This document shows, in pieces, positions 37,411 through 45,622 of a stretch of DNA of 64,000 nt. The notes under the pieces are model-generated. The model was given only the letters and a program-made list of their open reading frames with translations. It was not told the DNA's origin and searched no databases. The DNA is taken from NCBI RefSeq assembly GCF_000187245.1, contig NC_027864.1, positions 1,209,463-1,273,462 on the forward strand, in the 5' to 3' direction. The translations under genes and the position numbers were made by a program. Numbering within the stretch: position 1 is the first letter of the stretch; every line of letters begins with the position of its first letter. This DNA comes from Ogataea parapolymorpha DL-1. Lineage: Eukaryota; Ascomycota; Pichiomycetes; Pichiales; Pichiaceae.

Positions 37411-38568
37411 ATGCCGACCGCCTATCCTCATCCACAAAAACACCTTGGTCACGCCGTCAACTACCTCACCGGCAACCATGAATATGATATTCCTAAAGAA
37501 ACCGTTGACGGAGAGATTGCTCAACTCCGTGAACGCCTAGAGAGCAAGCCATCTTTCAATCCCAACCTTACTTTTGATCCTGAAAAACACCTGATCAAAG
37601 ACCCAAGCGCCAAGGTTCTCTCGCTTGACGACTTGAAGATCAAGAAAACCCGTGCTGCGCCAGTATGCGACTTTGCCGCTACATATCCGTTTCCCCTGCT
37701 GACGCAGGAGGCTGTGGATATGGTGCTCTGGGAGGCTTTGCGTCCGGAAATTGTTGAAAAATACGGCCGTCTTCCTAACCTCGCCAAAAGTGCTACCCGT
37801 CTCGATTTCCACGTTGGCGGCCACTGCAGTCGCTGGGCTCCATTTACACAGGCCCTATGGAACAGCTCTGAGCTGAGAGAAATCCTCGAAAGCTTCACAA
37901 AAGTGAAAATGAAGCCGTTATTTAGTGCGGGTCATTTTAATTTCTCACTAGCAGAAAAGGACGCAACAGAGCCTCCAAGAGAAGAACTTCTCAAGAAATA
38001 TAGCGAGCAGAGCAACGGCGACGACGTGCCATCATCTCTTGGAATGCATTACGACTCGTCGACATTTGCTCTTGTTATTATGGCTGAGCTGGACGAGAAT
38101 GCTATTGGCGGCGAGACGGGCATTGTCACAGGCGACAACAAGTTTGTGCGCGTGCCAGACCCAAAGGTGGGCTCTGCAACGCTGATCCAGGGCATGGTGC
38201 TCAAACATGTGGCCACTAAACCGGTCTCAAATTCCAACCGTGTGACTGCCGTTGCTGGCTTCTGCGTGGCAGGCCCTGAAAAGCTGGATAACAGTCTTTT
38301 GACCAGTGTGAAGCCATCAATTCTCCCTCGTCAAAACTACAACGAGTTCTACAATGACTGGGTGCAGTTCCGGCTCACAAACCTGGCTGAGCACATTTTG
38401 CACTACCGTGAGCAGCTCAAGACCGGCGAGCAGTTTGACCAGAGAGATTTTATTGCGCACTGTCAGGAAATGGAGTCGTACCTGCACAAGTGCTGGGACG
38501 AGATGGAGGCTCATTACAACCCTCCATATCCACCAAAAGAGTTTCACATCTCTTATGATGAACTATGA
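37411..38568 (+). CDS. Fe(II)/2-oxoglutarate-dependent oxygenase (prolyl-hydroxylase-like fold)
   Basis: 385 residues. The candidate metal triad is His213 and Asp215 in 'LGMHYDSSTFALV' with His266 in 'QGMVLKHVATKP'. The 'GGETGIVTGDNKF' strand between them and the later Arg are as in jelly-roll 2OG oxygenases. The first 80 residues are a helical, charged extension. The substrate is unknown. It lies at the edge of cluster 2, tail-to-tail with the permease (29 bp), but its promoter lacks the TCGGC/GCCGA repeat seen in the next four genes, so membership in that regulon is doubtful. Confidence 0.75.
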   Translation: MPTAYPHPQKHLGHAVNYLTGNHEYDIPKETVDGEIAQLRERLESKPSFNPNLTFDPEKHLIKDPSAKVLSLDDLKIKKTRAAPVCDFAATYPFPLLTQEAVDMVLWEALRPEIVEKYGRLPNLAKSATRLDFHVGGHCSRWAPFTQALWNSSELREILESFTKVKMKPLFSAGHFNFSLAEKDATEPPREELLKKYSEQSNGDDVPSSLGMHYDSSTFALVIMAELDENAIGGETGIVTGDNKFVRVPDPKVGSATLIQGMVLKHVATKPVSNSNRVTAVAGFCVAGPEKLDNSLLTSVKPSILPRQNYNEFYNDWVQFRLTNLAEHILHYREQLKTGEQFDQRDFIAHCQEMESYLHKCWDEMEAHYNPPYPPKEFHISYDEL

Positions 38569-38597
38569 AAAAAAATTATGGTAGGTAAAAGAATAAA

Positions 38598-40109
38598 TTA
38601 TAGCACATACCTATAGGTTGGGGCCCTATCTCCTAGCTCTGCCAGCTCCTCCAGGGAGAATTTGTCAATTTCCTCTTGAGACAGAGCATCGCGTTTTTTG
38701 TTCTGCGATCTCAGATAGAAGTAATTGCACATGCACGGCACCATGGCACCAAGAACCGTGCAGCCGACGGAAAATCCGAATCCTAACGGGTAGTAAGGTG
38801 CCTGGGAGTCGATATAAATATTTGAGCCAATTCCACCCCCTCCAATGGACCCGAGAAGCATCATAAAGCCGATTGCCGAGGCCCGTTTAGTCGGGTTCGG
38901 GATGTTCAGGGACAGCCAAGCGCCGATTCCTGGGGCCTGCGCATTGTAGCCCGAGGCTGCGAGGAAAATAGCAAAATACGACACGCCCGGCAGATTAGGA
39001 TGGTGGACTGTGACCCATAAAATGATAATACCCACAAGCCCAATTGTGTAGCAAATCATAATTGTACGAGCACGTTGCTGCGACCGGTCAGCCCAGATGG
39101 CCATGGACACAGTGAGGATGGTGGCCGCAACATATGGCGGAGTGGTCATTGCCTGTGCCTTGATAGCCGAGTAGCCAAGGTTTTTGACCATGGTTGGCAG
39201 GGTGTAGGAAAGAGAGTATGTTGGCACAGAACCTCCAAACCAAAACATAAGCATGACGAAGTAGACTTGCGGGTCCTTGAGAGCGTTCCAGGCCTGGCTC
39301 ATTTCAAATTTCTGGTTTGTTCCCGCCGGCCCGTTATCGTATTTTTTCCGCAGATAAAGGTAGTCTAGCTCTTTATCAGAGAAAAACCTAATCTTGTCTT
39401 CTCCAGGGAAATTCGGCAGCATGACATATCCAATAAGAGCAACAAACACCGTTGCCACTCCTTCAATAAGGAACAGCCAGCGCCAGGCACGCCAGCCTCT
39501 GGCATAGTCGAGATTACCGATCCCGTAAGCCAGAACTCCACCAAACGCACCGGCAAGCGTGTTGGCGCCATAGAAAATTCCCATTCTCGTCTGCAGCTCG
39601 GAACGGGTGTACCAGCAGCTGAGAATGAAGTACGAGCCGGGGTAGATCACGCTTTCTGCGGCCCCAAGACACAGCCGAATACCAATGTATTGGTGCCAGT
39701 TCTTCACAAAGGCAGTGCACAGAGCCACGACTCCCCAGATGACCATCATGGAAGGCACCCAAAGCCTAGGACCAACCCGCTTGAGGGCGATGTTCGAGAC
39801 TGGCTCAAATAGGCCATAGGTAAAAAATAGGCACGTGAGGGCCAAGTTGTACTGCTCGCCAGTCATGTTGGTGTCTGTGAGAAATCCAAACAGTTTTGCA
39901 TTACCCGCATTTGACTTGTCGAGAGTACACCACAAGTAGCAAAAGGAAAGGTAAGGAAGCAAACGCAGATCGATCTTGGTCAACATTCTGCGCTTTTCTT
40001 GGGCATGAGCAGAGTAGTGTTCCTCGAGCTCGAGGAGGTACTCGTAAGACGACTTATAGTCTGTGTCGGCAGACACCTGAGTGATTTCAACGGGGCAACC
40101 TTTCTCCAT
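38598..40109 (-). CDS. MFS permease, Dal5/allantoate-type anion:cation symporter family
   Basis: 503 residues from the ATG at 40109 (an in-frame TTG lies 15 bp upstream). 12 transmembrane segments with 'FCYLWCTLDKSNAGNAKLFG', 'GIRLCLGAAESVIYPGSYFI', 'WLFLIEGVATVFVALIGYVM' and 'SYTLPTMVKNLGYSA', all typical of the Dal5/Tna1/Seo1/Soa1 group that imports allantoate, nicotinate, sulphonates or dipeptides. Both tails are cytosolic and charged. The promoter carries three overlapping CTTATC sites and an inverted repeat of TCGGC (see separate entries), implying nitrogen-source and pathway-specific control. Confidence 0.88.
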   Translation of the reverse strand: MEKGCPVEITQVSADTDYKSSYEYLLELEEHYSAHAQEKRRMLTKIDLRLLPYLSFCYLWCTLDKSNAGNAKLFGFLTDTNMTGEQYNLALTCLFFTYGLFEPVSNIALKRVGPRLWVPSMMVIWGVVALCTAFVKNWHQYIGIRLCLGAAESVIYPGSYFILSCWYTRSELQTRMGIFYGANTLAGAFGGVLAYGIGNLDYARGWRAWRWLFLIEGVATVFVALIGYVMLPNFPGEDKIRFFSDKELDYLYLRKKYDNGPAGTNQKFEMSQAWNALKDPQVYFVMLMFWFGGSVPTYSLSYTLPTMVKNLGYSAIKAQAMTTPPYVAATILTVSMAIWADRSQQRARTIMICYTIGLVGIIILWVTVHHPNLPGVSYFAIFLAASGYNAQAPGIGAWLSLNIPNPTKRASAIGFMMLLGSIGGGGIGSNIYIDSQAPYYPLGFGFSVGCTVLGAMVPCMCNYFYLRSQNKKRDALSQEEIDKFSLEELAELGDRAPTYRYVL

Positions 40110-40144
40110 ACCACAAGTCAGCAATTTTTTCGGTTTATATATAG

Positions 40145-40160
40145 CTTATCTTATCTTATC
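40145..40160 (-). promoter_or_regulatory. Triple overlapping GATAAG sites in the permease promoter
   Basis: CTTATCTTATCTTATC on the plus strand is three GATAAG cores in 16 bp on the minus strand, 36-51 bp upstream of the ATG. GATA factors (Gln3/Gat1 type) bind such arrays under nitrogen limitation. Confidence 0.6.
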
Positions 40161-40175
40161 AAGGAATTTTTTTTG

Positions 40176-40192
40176 TCGGCACCAAGTGCCGA
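40176..40192. promoter_or_regulatory. Inverted repeat TCGGC-N7-GCCGA, permease promoter
   Basis: Within a longer perfect palindrome GTCGGCAC-CAA-GTGCCGAC (40175-40193), 67-83 bp upstream of the permease start. Candidate Zn2Cys6 operator (everted/inverted CGG..CCG). Confidence 0.6.
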
Positions 40193-40205
40193 CGCACTGC
40201 ATAGA

Positions 40206-41273
40206 TTAGGTATACAGATACTCATCGAGCCGCTCGTCGTCCGAATCTTCCTTTGCAGGAATTGGGCGATTGGCCAGCGGCGTCAGCCGGAACCCGTGCC
40301 GACGGTACTGGTCCACGGGATAGTCCAGGGTTTGGGAGTGGCAGGTGATTCTTTGGTCCCAGACCACAACTGTACCCTTATCGTATCTCACACGGCACGC
40401 AAAATCCTGTCCGCGGATGATGTGGTTAAACAAAAAGTTGAGCAGAGCATCACTCTCCTCTTTCTGCATTCCCACAATGCTCTCCGTGTAGACGGGAGTG
40501 ACATAGAGAGCTTTTCTTTTAGTCACGGGATGGACCACCACAACAGGGTGCTCTGTCCGACAGATGTTGCGTCTTTGGATTGCAGACATCCCGTTGTTAG
40601 TAACCTCTGCGTTGGCCACTCCGACATTGCAATGGACAGCACGTAGACCTTCCAATCTTTTTCTAAACTTAGGCGAGAGACGCTCGTAAGCTCCGTAACC
40701 ACTGGAAAAGATAGTATCTCCACCGGCTGTTGGAGGACATTCCAGCATGCACAAAATAGTAGTGCCTGGCGTTTGGGGCTCTGCTGACTGGTCAGAGTGG
40801 AACTGGATAGGACTGCGCCCTTTCCAGGACCGTCTCACACGCAGATCGTCCTTGTCATCATAGATTATCATAAACTCGGGCGAGCCATTTGCCGGATGAG
40901 GAGCCCAGCCGTGGATGTGCAGAGGTCCAAAATGACGGGCAATTTCAAGCTGTCTCTCAAATCCGATGTCTGCATAGTCTTGGTCTCTGAAGACCACGAC
41001 TCCCCGCTGCGCAGCAAGCAGCGCCAGTTCGTCCAGCCCGGCTGAAGTCAGCTGCGAAAGCTGTGTTCCGCGAATCTCCGTGCCAATAGATGGGGAAAGG
41101 TCCATGATAGTGGCTGTTTTGAGCAAGTTCGGCATTGCAGGGTCTGCTCTGTGGCCCGGGTCGTGGTGGACAAATTTGCCAATATCCTCGACTTTCTCGA
41201 GTGGGTCGTAGAAAGGCAGGTAGTCTGGGTAGAGAGGCTCAGAAGAGGAGGGTCTTTGGATAGTCACGGTCAT
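40206..41273 (-). CDS. TauD/JLP1-family Fe(II)/2-oxoglutarate dioxygenase
   Basis: 355 residues. 'YPDYLPFYDPLEKVEDIGKF' and 'SIGTEIRGTQLSQLT' are the JLP1-type N-terminus, and 'AAQRGVVVFRDQD' is the TauD block. Metal ligands His159 and Asp161 sit in 'IQFHSDQSAEPQTPGTT', with a third His in 'ITCHSQTLD' and the 2OG-binding Arg in 'RRHGFRLTPL'. JLP1 oxidatively releases sulphite from alkyl-sulphonates; other relatives hydroxylate herbicides or xanthine, so the substrate here is open. The promoter (41274-41348) carries TCGGC-N4-GCCGA. In cluster 2 next to a permease, a lyase and a PuuE-type hydrolase. Confidence 0.9.
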   Translation of the reverse strand: MTVTIQRPSSSEPLYPDYLPFYDPLEKVEDIGKFVHHDPGHRADPAMPNLLKTATIMDLSPSIGTEIRGTQLSQLTSAGLDELALLAAQRGVVVFRDQDYADIGFERQLEIARHFGPLHIHGWAPHPANGSPEFMIIYDDKDDLRVRRSWKGRSPIQFHSDQSAEPQTPGTTILCMLECPPTAGGDTIFSSGYGAYERLSPKFRKRLEGLRAVHCNVGVANAEVTNNGMSAIQRRNICRTEHPVVVVHPVTKRKALYVTPVYTESIVGMQKEESDALLNFLFNHIIRGQDFACRVRYDKGTVVVWDQRITCHSQTLDYPVDQYRRHGFRLTPLANRPIPAKEDSDDERLDEYLYT

Positions 41274-41331
41274 CGTTGTAGAGGAGAGTATCAGAGTTAG
41301 GTATTTAAATCAATACATATCCACCAAGGGA

Positions 41332-41345
41332 TCGGCGGTCGCCGA
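41332..41345. promoter_or_regulatory. Inverted repeat TCGGC-N4-GCCGA, dioxygenase promoter
   Basis: TCGGCGGTCGCCGA, 59-72 bp upstream of the TauD-family start at 41273. A further repeat with 7-bp spacing, at 41419-41435, lies inside the 3' end of the adjacent lyase gene. Confidence 0.55.
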
Positions 41346-41348
41346 CAC

Positions 41349-42305
41349 TTACCGACGACTGCTGAGCTGTTTTTCATGCTCCAAAATGCTGACAATAGCA
41401 GGATTACTGATAAGCTTTTCGGCGGCATTTGCCGACGCAGGCAGCAGCGGACTGCGGACATATGGCTCAGAGCCTTCAAGATGGTGGAGCAGAGCCTTCA
41501 TGCCGGGAATGCCAGCGCTGGATGCCGCCGCATCGGCGTTAGACACGAGCAGATGCAATTTGTTGGCCTGGCTCAAAATTTCTGGAGTCAGTGGCTGTTG
41601 ACACAGCTCCCACAGCTCCTGACAAGTTTTAGGTGCAAAATTTGGGACGCCGGTGATTGCACCCTGTGCACCGACAATTATTCCTGGTAGCAGAAAATCA
41701 ATAAACCCGCATAGGGCGAAAAAGGGAATGCCCGTGGTACGTGGACCGAGCGGCGACTGGGCAACGCGGGCCAGCTTGGCAACAGAAGCACAGGTCAGCT
41801 TGCAGCCCACTACATTGGGTGCTTTTTCCGCAATTCTAAGAATAAGGTCGCTGGACATGTCGATTCCACCCGCAACAGCAGGAAAGTTGTAGATCAGAAC
41901 GGGGATAGGGCTCTGGTCTGCGATGGTGGTGTAGTATGCCTCCAAATTGGCTTCTCCTAATCCATAGTATCCAGGTGGAATCACCAGAACACTGTCAGCC
42001 CCAGCAGAAGCCGCGTCCTTAGCATATTGGACGGCCTGTTTGGTGGACAGTCCTCCAGCTCCAGCCATGATAGGCATGGACGCAAAGCCAGCCTCGTCCA
42101 GTGCTGTTCTTGCTGAGTTGATCAACTGAATCCTTTCCTCTCTTTCTAAGTGGATGGCCTCCCCCATGGACCCCGAAACAACAGGCATAACGCCGGCCTC
42201 AGCAAGACGCAGCGTATGTCTTACAAACTGGTCGTAGTTGATTGTCTCATCGGCGTTGAAGAAACACGGCAAGGGTGCAAGGATTCCAGGACGTAGCGAC
42301 CGCAT
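41349..42305 (-). CDS. DapA/HOGA-family class-I aldolase, copy 2
   Basis: 318 residues. 'SGSMGEAIHLEREER' (44-58) is the carboxylate site, Tyr139 in 'LIYNFPAVAGG' the catalytic Tyr, and Lys169 in 'VVGCKLTC' the Schiff-base Lys. It is paralogous to copy 1 (30287-31228) but diverged in the second half. The C-terminal extension is Ala-rich. It is expected to cleave a 2-oxo acid to pyruvate plus an aldehyde, or to dehydrate and decarboxylate a sugar acid. Divergent from the PuuE-type gene with only 97 bp between the start codons, sharing one inverted-repeat site, so the two are very likely co-regulated. Confidence 0.88.
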   Translation of the reverse strand: MRSLRPGILAPLPCFFNADETINYDQFVRHTLRLAEAGVMPVVSGSMGEAIHLEREERIQLINSARTALDEAGFASMPIMAGAGGLSTKQAVQYAKDAASAGADSVLVIPPGYYGLGEANLEAYYTTIADQSPIPVLIYNFPAVAGGIDMSSDLILRIAEKAPNVVGCKLTCASVAKLARVAQSPLGPRTTGIPFFALCGFIDFLLPGIIVGAQGAITGVPNFAPKTCQELWELCQQPLTPEILSQANKLHLLVSNADAAASSAGIPGMKALLHHLEGSEPYVRSPLLPASANAAEKLISNPAIVSILEHEKQLSSRR

Positions 42306-42402
42306 TGCCCCCTCACAGCTGGCGGAGACGCTTTATATATGTCGGAGGATGTCGGCGGTGGCCGATATAAATATCTTATCTACACGCAGAAAAACTACAT
42401 TC
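42306..42402. promoter_or_regulatory. 97-bp bidirectional promoter with TCGGC-N4-GCCGA
   Basis: TCGGCGGTGGCCGA at 42352-42365, centrally placed between the lyase ATG (42305) and the PuuE-type ATG (42403). A half-site TCGGAGG lies at 42342. TATA-like 'tttatatatg' faces left (about 42332) and 'gatataaatatc' faces right (42364-42375), with CTTATC at 42375. Confidence 0.6.
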
Positions 42403-43365
42403 ATGCAAAATTCACTAGACTACGGTCCCCGCGATCTCATTGGCTATGGCGAGACTACGCCAGACCCATGCTGGCCCAAGGGAGCCAAGATCGCGCTTTC
42501 GTTTGTGCTAAACTATGAAGAAGGCAGCGAAGTGTGTCCTGAGAACGGCGACGCAGTCACCGAGGTGCTGGCCACAGAACTTGGTCCTGGCGTGCAGCCT
42601 TCCGTGGGTGGAGTCCGCGACGTGAACATAGAGTCGCTGTATGAGTACGGCAGTCGTTGTGGAGTGTGGCGCGTTCTCAGACTCTTTGAAGAGCACGGCA
42701 CGAAGCTGACTATTTTCGCTGTTGGACAGGCACTGGAGAAAAATCCGCAGGTTGGGAAGGCTTTTGTTCGTGGCGGCCACGAAGTCGCGTCTCACGGCTG
42801 GAGGTGGGTCGACCGTTCTGGATGGACTGCGGACGAGGAAAAGGAGAACGTCAAGCGGTGCATCCAAGCAATAGAAAAAACTACTGGGCGGCCTCCACGG
42901 GGCTGGTATTACGGGATGATCCACAGCAAAGCGGCAGAGAGGTCTCGTAGCATATTGGCGCAGACGTTTGCGGAGCTAGGACTACCGCTTCTTTGGTACG
43001 GTGATGCGTACAACGATGACCTGCCATACTGGCTGCCATATCCCGGCGGGCCCAAGCAAAACGGGCTTTTGATTATTCCCTACACCATGGACACGAACGA
43101 CTACAAAAATGCAGGCTACCAGGCCTATATCACCGGAAATCAGTTTTTTGAGTACCTGCGCGACTCTTTTGACGAGCTCTACCGCGAGGGCGAGCACAGA
43201 AGCCCCAAAATGCTGAGCATTGGCCTGCACGCCCGAATTATGGGCCGTCCAGGAAGAATAGCTGGGCTGCGCAAATTTCTAGAGTATATATCAGACAAGC
43301 AGGTGTGGGTGGCCACGCGCGAGGAAATTGCGCTCCATTGGCGCAAACAGTTTCCCTACGTGTAG
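42403..43365 (+). CDS. PuuE-type allantoinase / polysaccharide-deacetylase-fold cyclic amide hydrolase
   Basis: 320 residues from the ATG at 42403. The PuuE hallmark N-terminus is present ('YGPRDLIGYGETTPDPCWPKG', shown here in pieces: 'PRDLIGYG' and 'PDPCWPKGAKIALSFVLNYE'), then 'GVRDVNIESLYEYGSRCG', 'GGHEVASHGWRWVDR' (metal His), 'GRPPRGWYYG', 'LGLPLLWYGDAYNDDLPYW' and the terminal 'SIGLHARIMGRPGR'. PuuE hydrolyses allantoin without the metal centre of classical Dal1; fungal family members may act on other ureides or cyclic amides. Its stop overlaps the 3' end of the convergent Zn2Cys6 regulator by 10 bp. Confidence 0.9.
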   Translation: MQNSLDYGPRDLIGYGETTPDPCWPKGAKIALSFVLNYEEGSEVCPENGDAVTEVLATELGPGVQPSVGGVRDVNIESLYEYGSRCGVWRVLRLFEEHGTKLTIFAVGQALEKNPQVGKAFVRGGHEVASHGWRWVDRSGWTADEEKENVKRCIQAIEKTTGRPPRGWYYGMIHSKAAERSRSILAQTFAELGLPLLWYGDAYNDDLPYWLPYPGGPKQNGLLIIPYTMDTNDYKNAGYQAYITGNQFFEYLRDSFDELYREGEHRSPKMLSIGLHARIMGRPGRIAGLRKFLEYISDKQVWVATREEIALHWRKQFPYV

Positions 43366-45098
43366 TCACCACACTGACGAGCTAGAAACAAGTTAAGATC
43401 AAACCCTTCATCAAGAGGAATCGGGAAGACGTCCTCAACGTAGTTTTTCGAATCGTCTAGCAGTTCCAGCGAATCGTAGACCTGGTGGACCAGAGCAGCA
43501 ATATGTGCAGCAGGGTGAGTAGGGTCGAGGTCAAAAATGGTGAGCCCCAGCTGGAGAAGGTTGGAAAGCGGCGAGTTGGGAGCCGGAGGACTAGTTTGGT
43601 TCTGTGTCGGCATGCGGCAGAAAAATCTCTCGTCCACTGCTCCTCGAGCATACAGAATGCAAAGCAAGATAAATGCAAACGCGTGTGTCATCCAGTACGA
43701 ATCGATGGCGCAGCGGAAACGAGACAGAAACGCATGGCTCACTTTCGGTTCTTCCCATCCAGGAGTTTCGAGAAATAAGCCAAACATATCAAGAGCTGCC
43801 TCGACACTGCGTTTCAAGGCCGCCAGCACAGCTCGTTCCTCGGTTTCCGGGACCGGCGTTCCTGCACACAGCCCTGCAAGAGGCGCACTATTCAGGCTCA
43901 GACGGTACCAGCGCATGGAGGTGAACGGTATCTCAGATAGGCTGAGCTGCGCATTGGGATAATTCGTCCATTCGGCTGCCCATTCGTCCAGAAAGAAGTT
44001 CACATATTTTAGGTCAGTGGCGTGCTTGAGAGCCAGGGTGAGCTCACACAGCCCCAGCAGCTTGTGGTCGTTAGCTTCTGCGCTCGCTGTAGAGCAGAAT
44101 TTCCTGGCAAGGGCCACGAGCGGAACGGGATCGATTGTCGTGGGCAGCTGCGTGGAAAGGTGAGTTTGATAGTCGAGAGAAACGAGATTGAGCATGATTC
44201 GCAAAATTCGTACGTCTTCGAGCGAGCCAGTAAACTTTGTTTGTAGGTGGCCCTCCAGATCCATGAATTTGACCCATCGGATGGTGAGTCCAATTACGTT
44301 CCACACAGAAACCTCGTTGTATCTGCTGGCGCTCTGGCTCGCTCTCAGCGGCATCCAATGAGCGTATAGCTGCAGAGACTCGAGCTGCTCCAGCGTGATG
44401 CGGTCTGTGCGTCCCAAAACCACTCGGGATAGTGAGAAGTCTAGCAAAGCAGCCAGATCGTGTATGTTTTGACCGGGCTGAGAAAGGCTCCGCGCTCCCA
44501 CACAGCAGACAGTAAGAAAAAGCAGTGTTGACCGCTGGCGCAGATCGGCTGCGTTTGAATGTATGCTTTTTGTAAGAAGTGGTGCCATGTTGTGCATCTG
44601 TTCGAAATACAAATCAACCAAGTGTTGAGCGTCTTGCAAAGACAAAATTCCCAGCGACACAGGATCGCAGCACCACTGGTCTGTGCGGTAGAGCTGATGT
44701 AGAAGTGGTAGGGGCGACCGTACTGAGGATGCTGTGCTGTTAATTTCGGCCATGCCATTGCCGGCCATGGAGTATGCACTCTGCACCGTCGACATGGGTG
44801 CTCCGCGAAGCGAAATGGTCTGGATGGCAACGGGTGGACGGTGTAGGGGAGGTGAGGGTTCAGCGGCTGGCGGATCAGAGATGCCACCTAGTAAATCAAT
44901 TTTTTGTTCGATCGTTCCCAAGGACGAGAGCACGGTGCTCATCAGGTGAACGACTTCAGAGGCCCCTGGAAGTTGTTCCTCCCCGTAAGAGCATAGCTTG
45001 TCACTCTTGGAGCATCTGAAACACGGTTGAAGCCCGTCGCAACGCTGCTTCCGCAAATGACAGGCATCGCAAGCCCGTCGGACTCCTCTTCGCTTCAT
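43356..45098 (-). CDS. Zn2Cys6 transcription factor (no. 2), candidate regulator of cluster 2
   Basis: 580 residues. The N-terminal cluster 'CDACHLRKQRCDGLQPC' then 'FRCSKSDKLC' gives Cys-x2-Cys-x6-Cys-x5-Cys-x2-Cys-x6-Cys. A coiled-coil-like dimerisation segment ('VVHLMSTVLSSLGTIEQKID') follows, then a fungal_trans-type domain with 'LHQLYRTDQWCCDPVSLGIL' and 'DLYFEQMHNMAPLLTKSIH'. Dimeric Zn2Cys6 proteins bind inverted or everted CGG triplets, matching the CGG...CCG repeats in four neighbouring promoters. Tail-to-tail overlap with the PuuE-type gene supports a conserved local unit. Its ligand is unknown. Confidence 0.85.
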   Translation of the reverse strand: MKRRGVRRACDACHLRKQRCDGLQPCFRCSKSDKLCSYGEEQLPGASEVVHLMSTVLSSLGTIEQKIDLLGGISDPPAAEPSPPLHRPPVAIQTISLRGAPMSTVQSAYSMAGNGMAEINSTASSVRSPLPLLHQLYRTDQWCCDPVSLGILSLQDAQHLVDLYFEQMHNMAPLLTKSIHSNAADLRQRSTLLFLTVCCVGARSLSQPGQNIHDLAALLDFSLSRVVLGRTDRITLEQLESLQLYAHWMPLRASQSASRYNEVSVWNVIGLTIRWVKFMDLEGHLQTKFTGSLEDVRILRIMLNLVSLDYQTHLSTQLPTTIDPVPLVALARKFCSTASAEANDHKLLGLCELTLALKHATDLKYVNFFLDEWAAEWTNYPNAQLSLSEIPFTSMRWYRLSLNSAPLAGLCAGTPVPETEERAVLAALKRSVEAALDMFGLFLETPGWEEPKVSHAFLSRFRCAIDSYWMTHAFAFILLCILYARGAVDERFFCRMPTQNQTSPPAPNSPLSNLLQLGLTIFDLDPTHPAAHIAALVHQVYDSLELLDDSKNYVEDVFPIPLDEGFDLNLFLARQCGDYT

Positions 45099-45622
45099 GA
45101 TAAGAATTGAAAAAATGTCGTGTACTAAATCTCCGAAGTAGATAACAGATACAAAATTCTCTTGGCTTTTTTATTAGCGAGAACTCAAAATACGGTCTAC
45201 CTTGCAATATATGATCGAGATATAATCTTTACTACAAATTTGCTCCTTCAAGTGAATTGTTCATGTTCCATTTTGGTTCATTTAGAACAGGTACTTGGTG
45301 TAATGGTATATAGTGGGAACATCTTGCCAAGATTCAAGTCTTGAGCTTTACCTGAGTATGCCTTGTATTTGGTTCTAGATAGCAATGAGCAAAGGTAAAA
45401 TCACTGAAAGAATTTAGAGAAGTTTGTCGAAGAACTACAAACACGGTCAGTCAACTGTCGACTGGACTCTTTTGATTACGATATAGCACTCTTGATATCT
45501 TTGTGATGAAATATTTAGCTCCCTGGATTCCATTTGCACCTTCAAGTTAGCTTTTTACATACAAAAGTACAAGGTGTTAGCGGAATCAAACGTCTTGAGA
45601 TATAGAACCAAAACAGACTAAT
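45099..45622. other. 524-bp AT-rich interval with a degenerate tRNA-like element
   Basis: Promoter of Zn2Cys6 no. 2 on the left and the 3' flank of the SDR on the right. At 45290-45352 there is a box-A-like TGGTGTAATGGT, and 24 bp later a box-B-like GATTCAAGTC inside the hairpin CAAGA/TTCAAG/TCTTG. The spacing is too short for an intact tRNA and the acceptor ends pair only partly (GGTA/TACC), so at best a relic. The base composition becomes AT-rich from here to about 57.5 kb. Confidence 0.3.
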
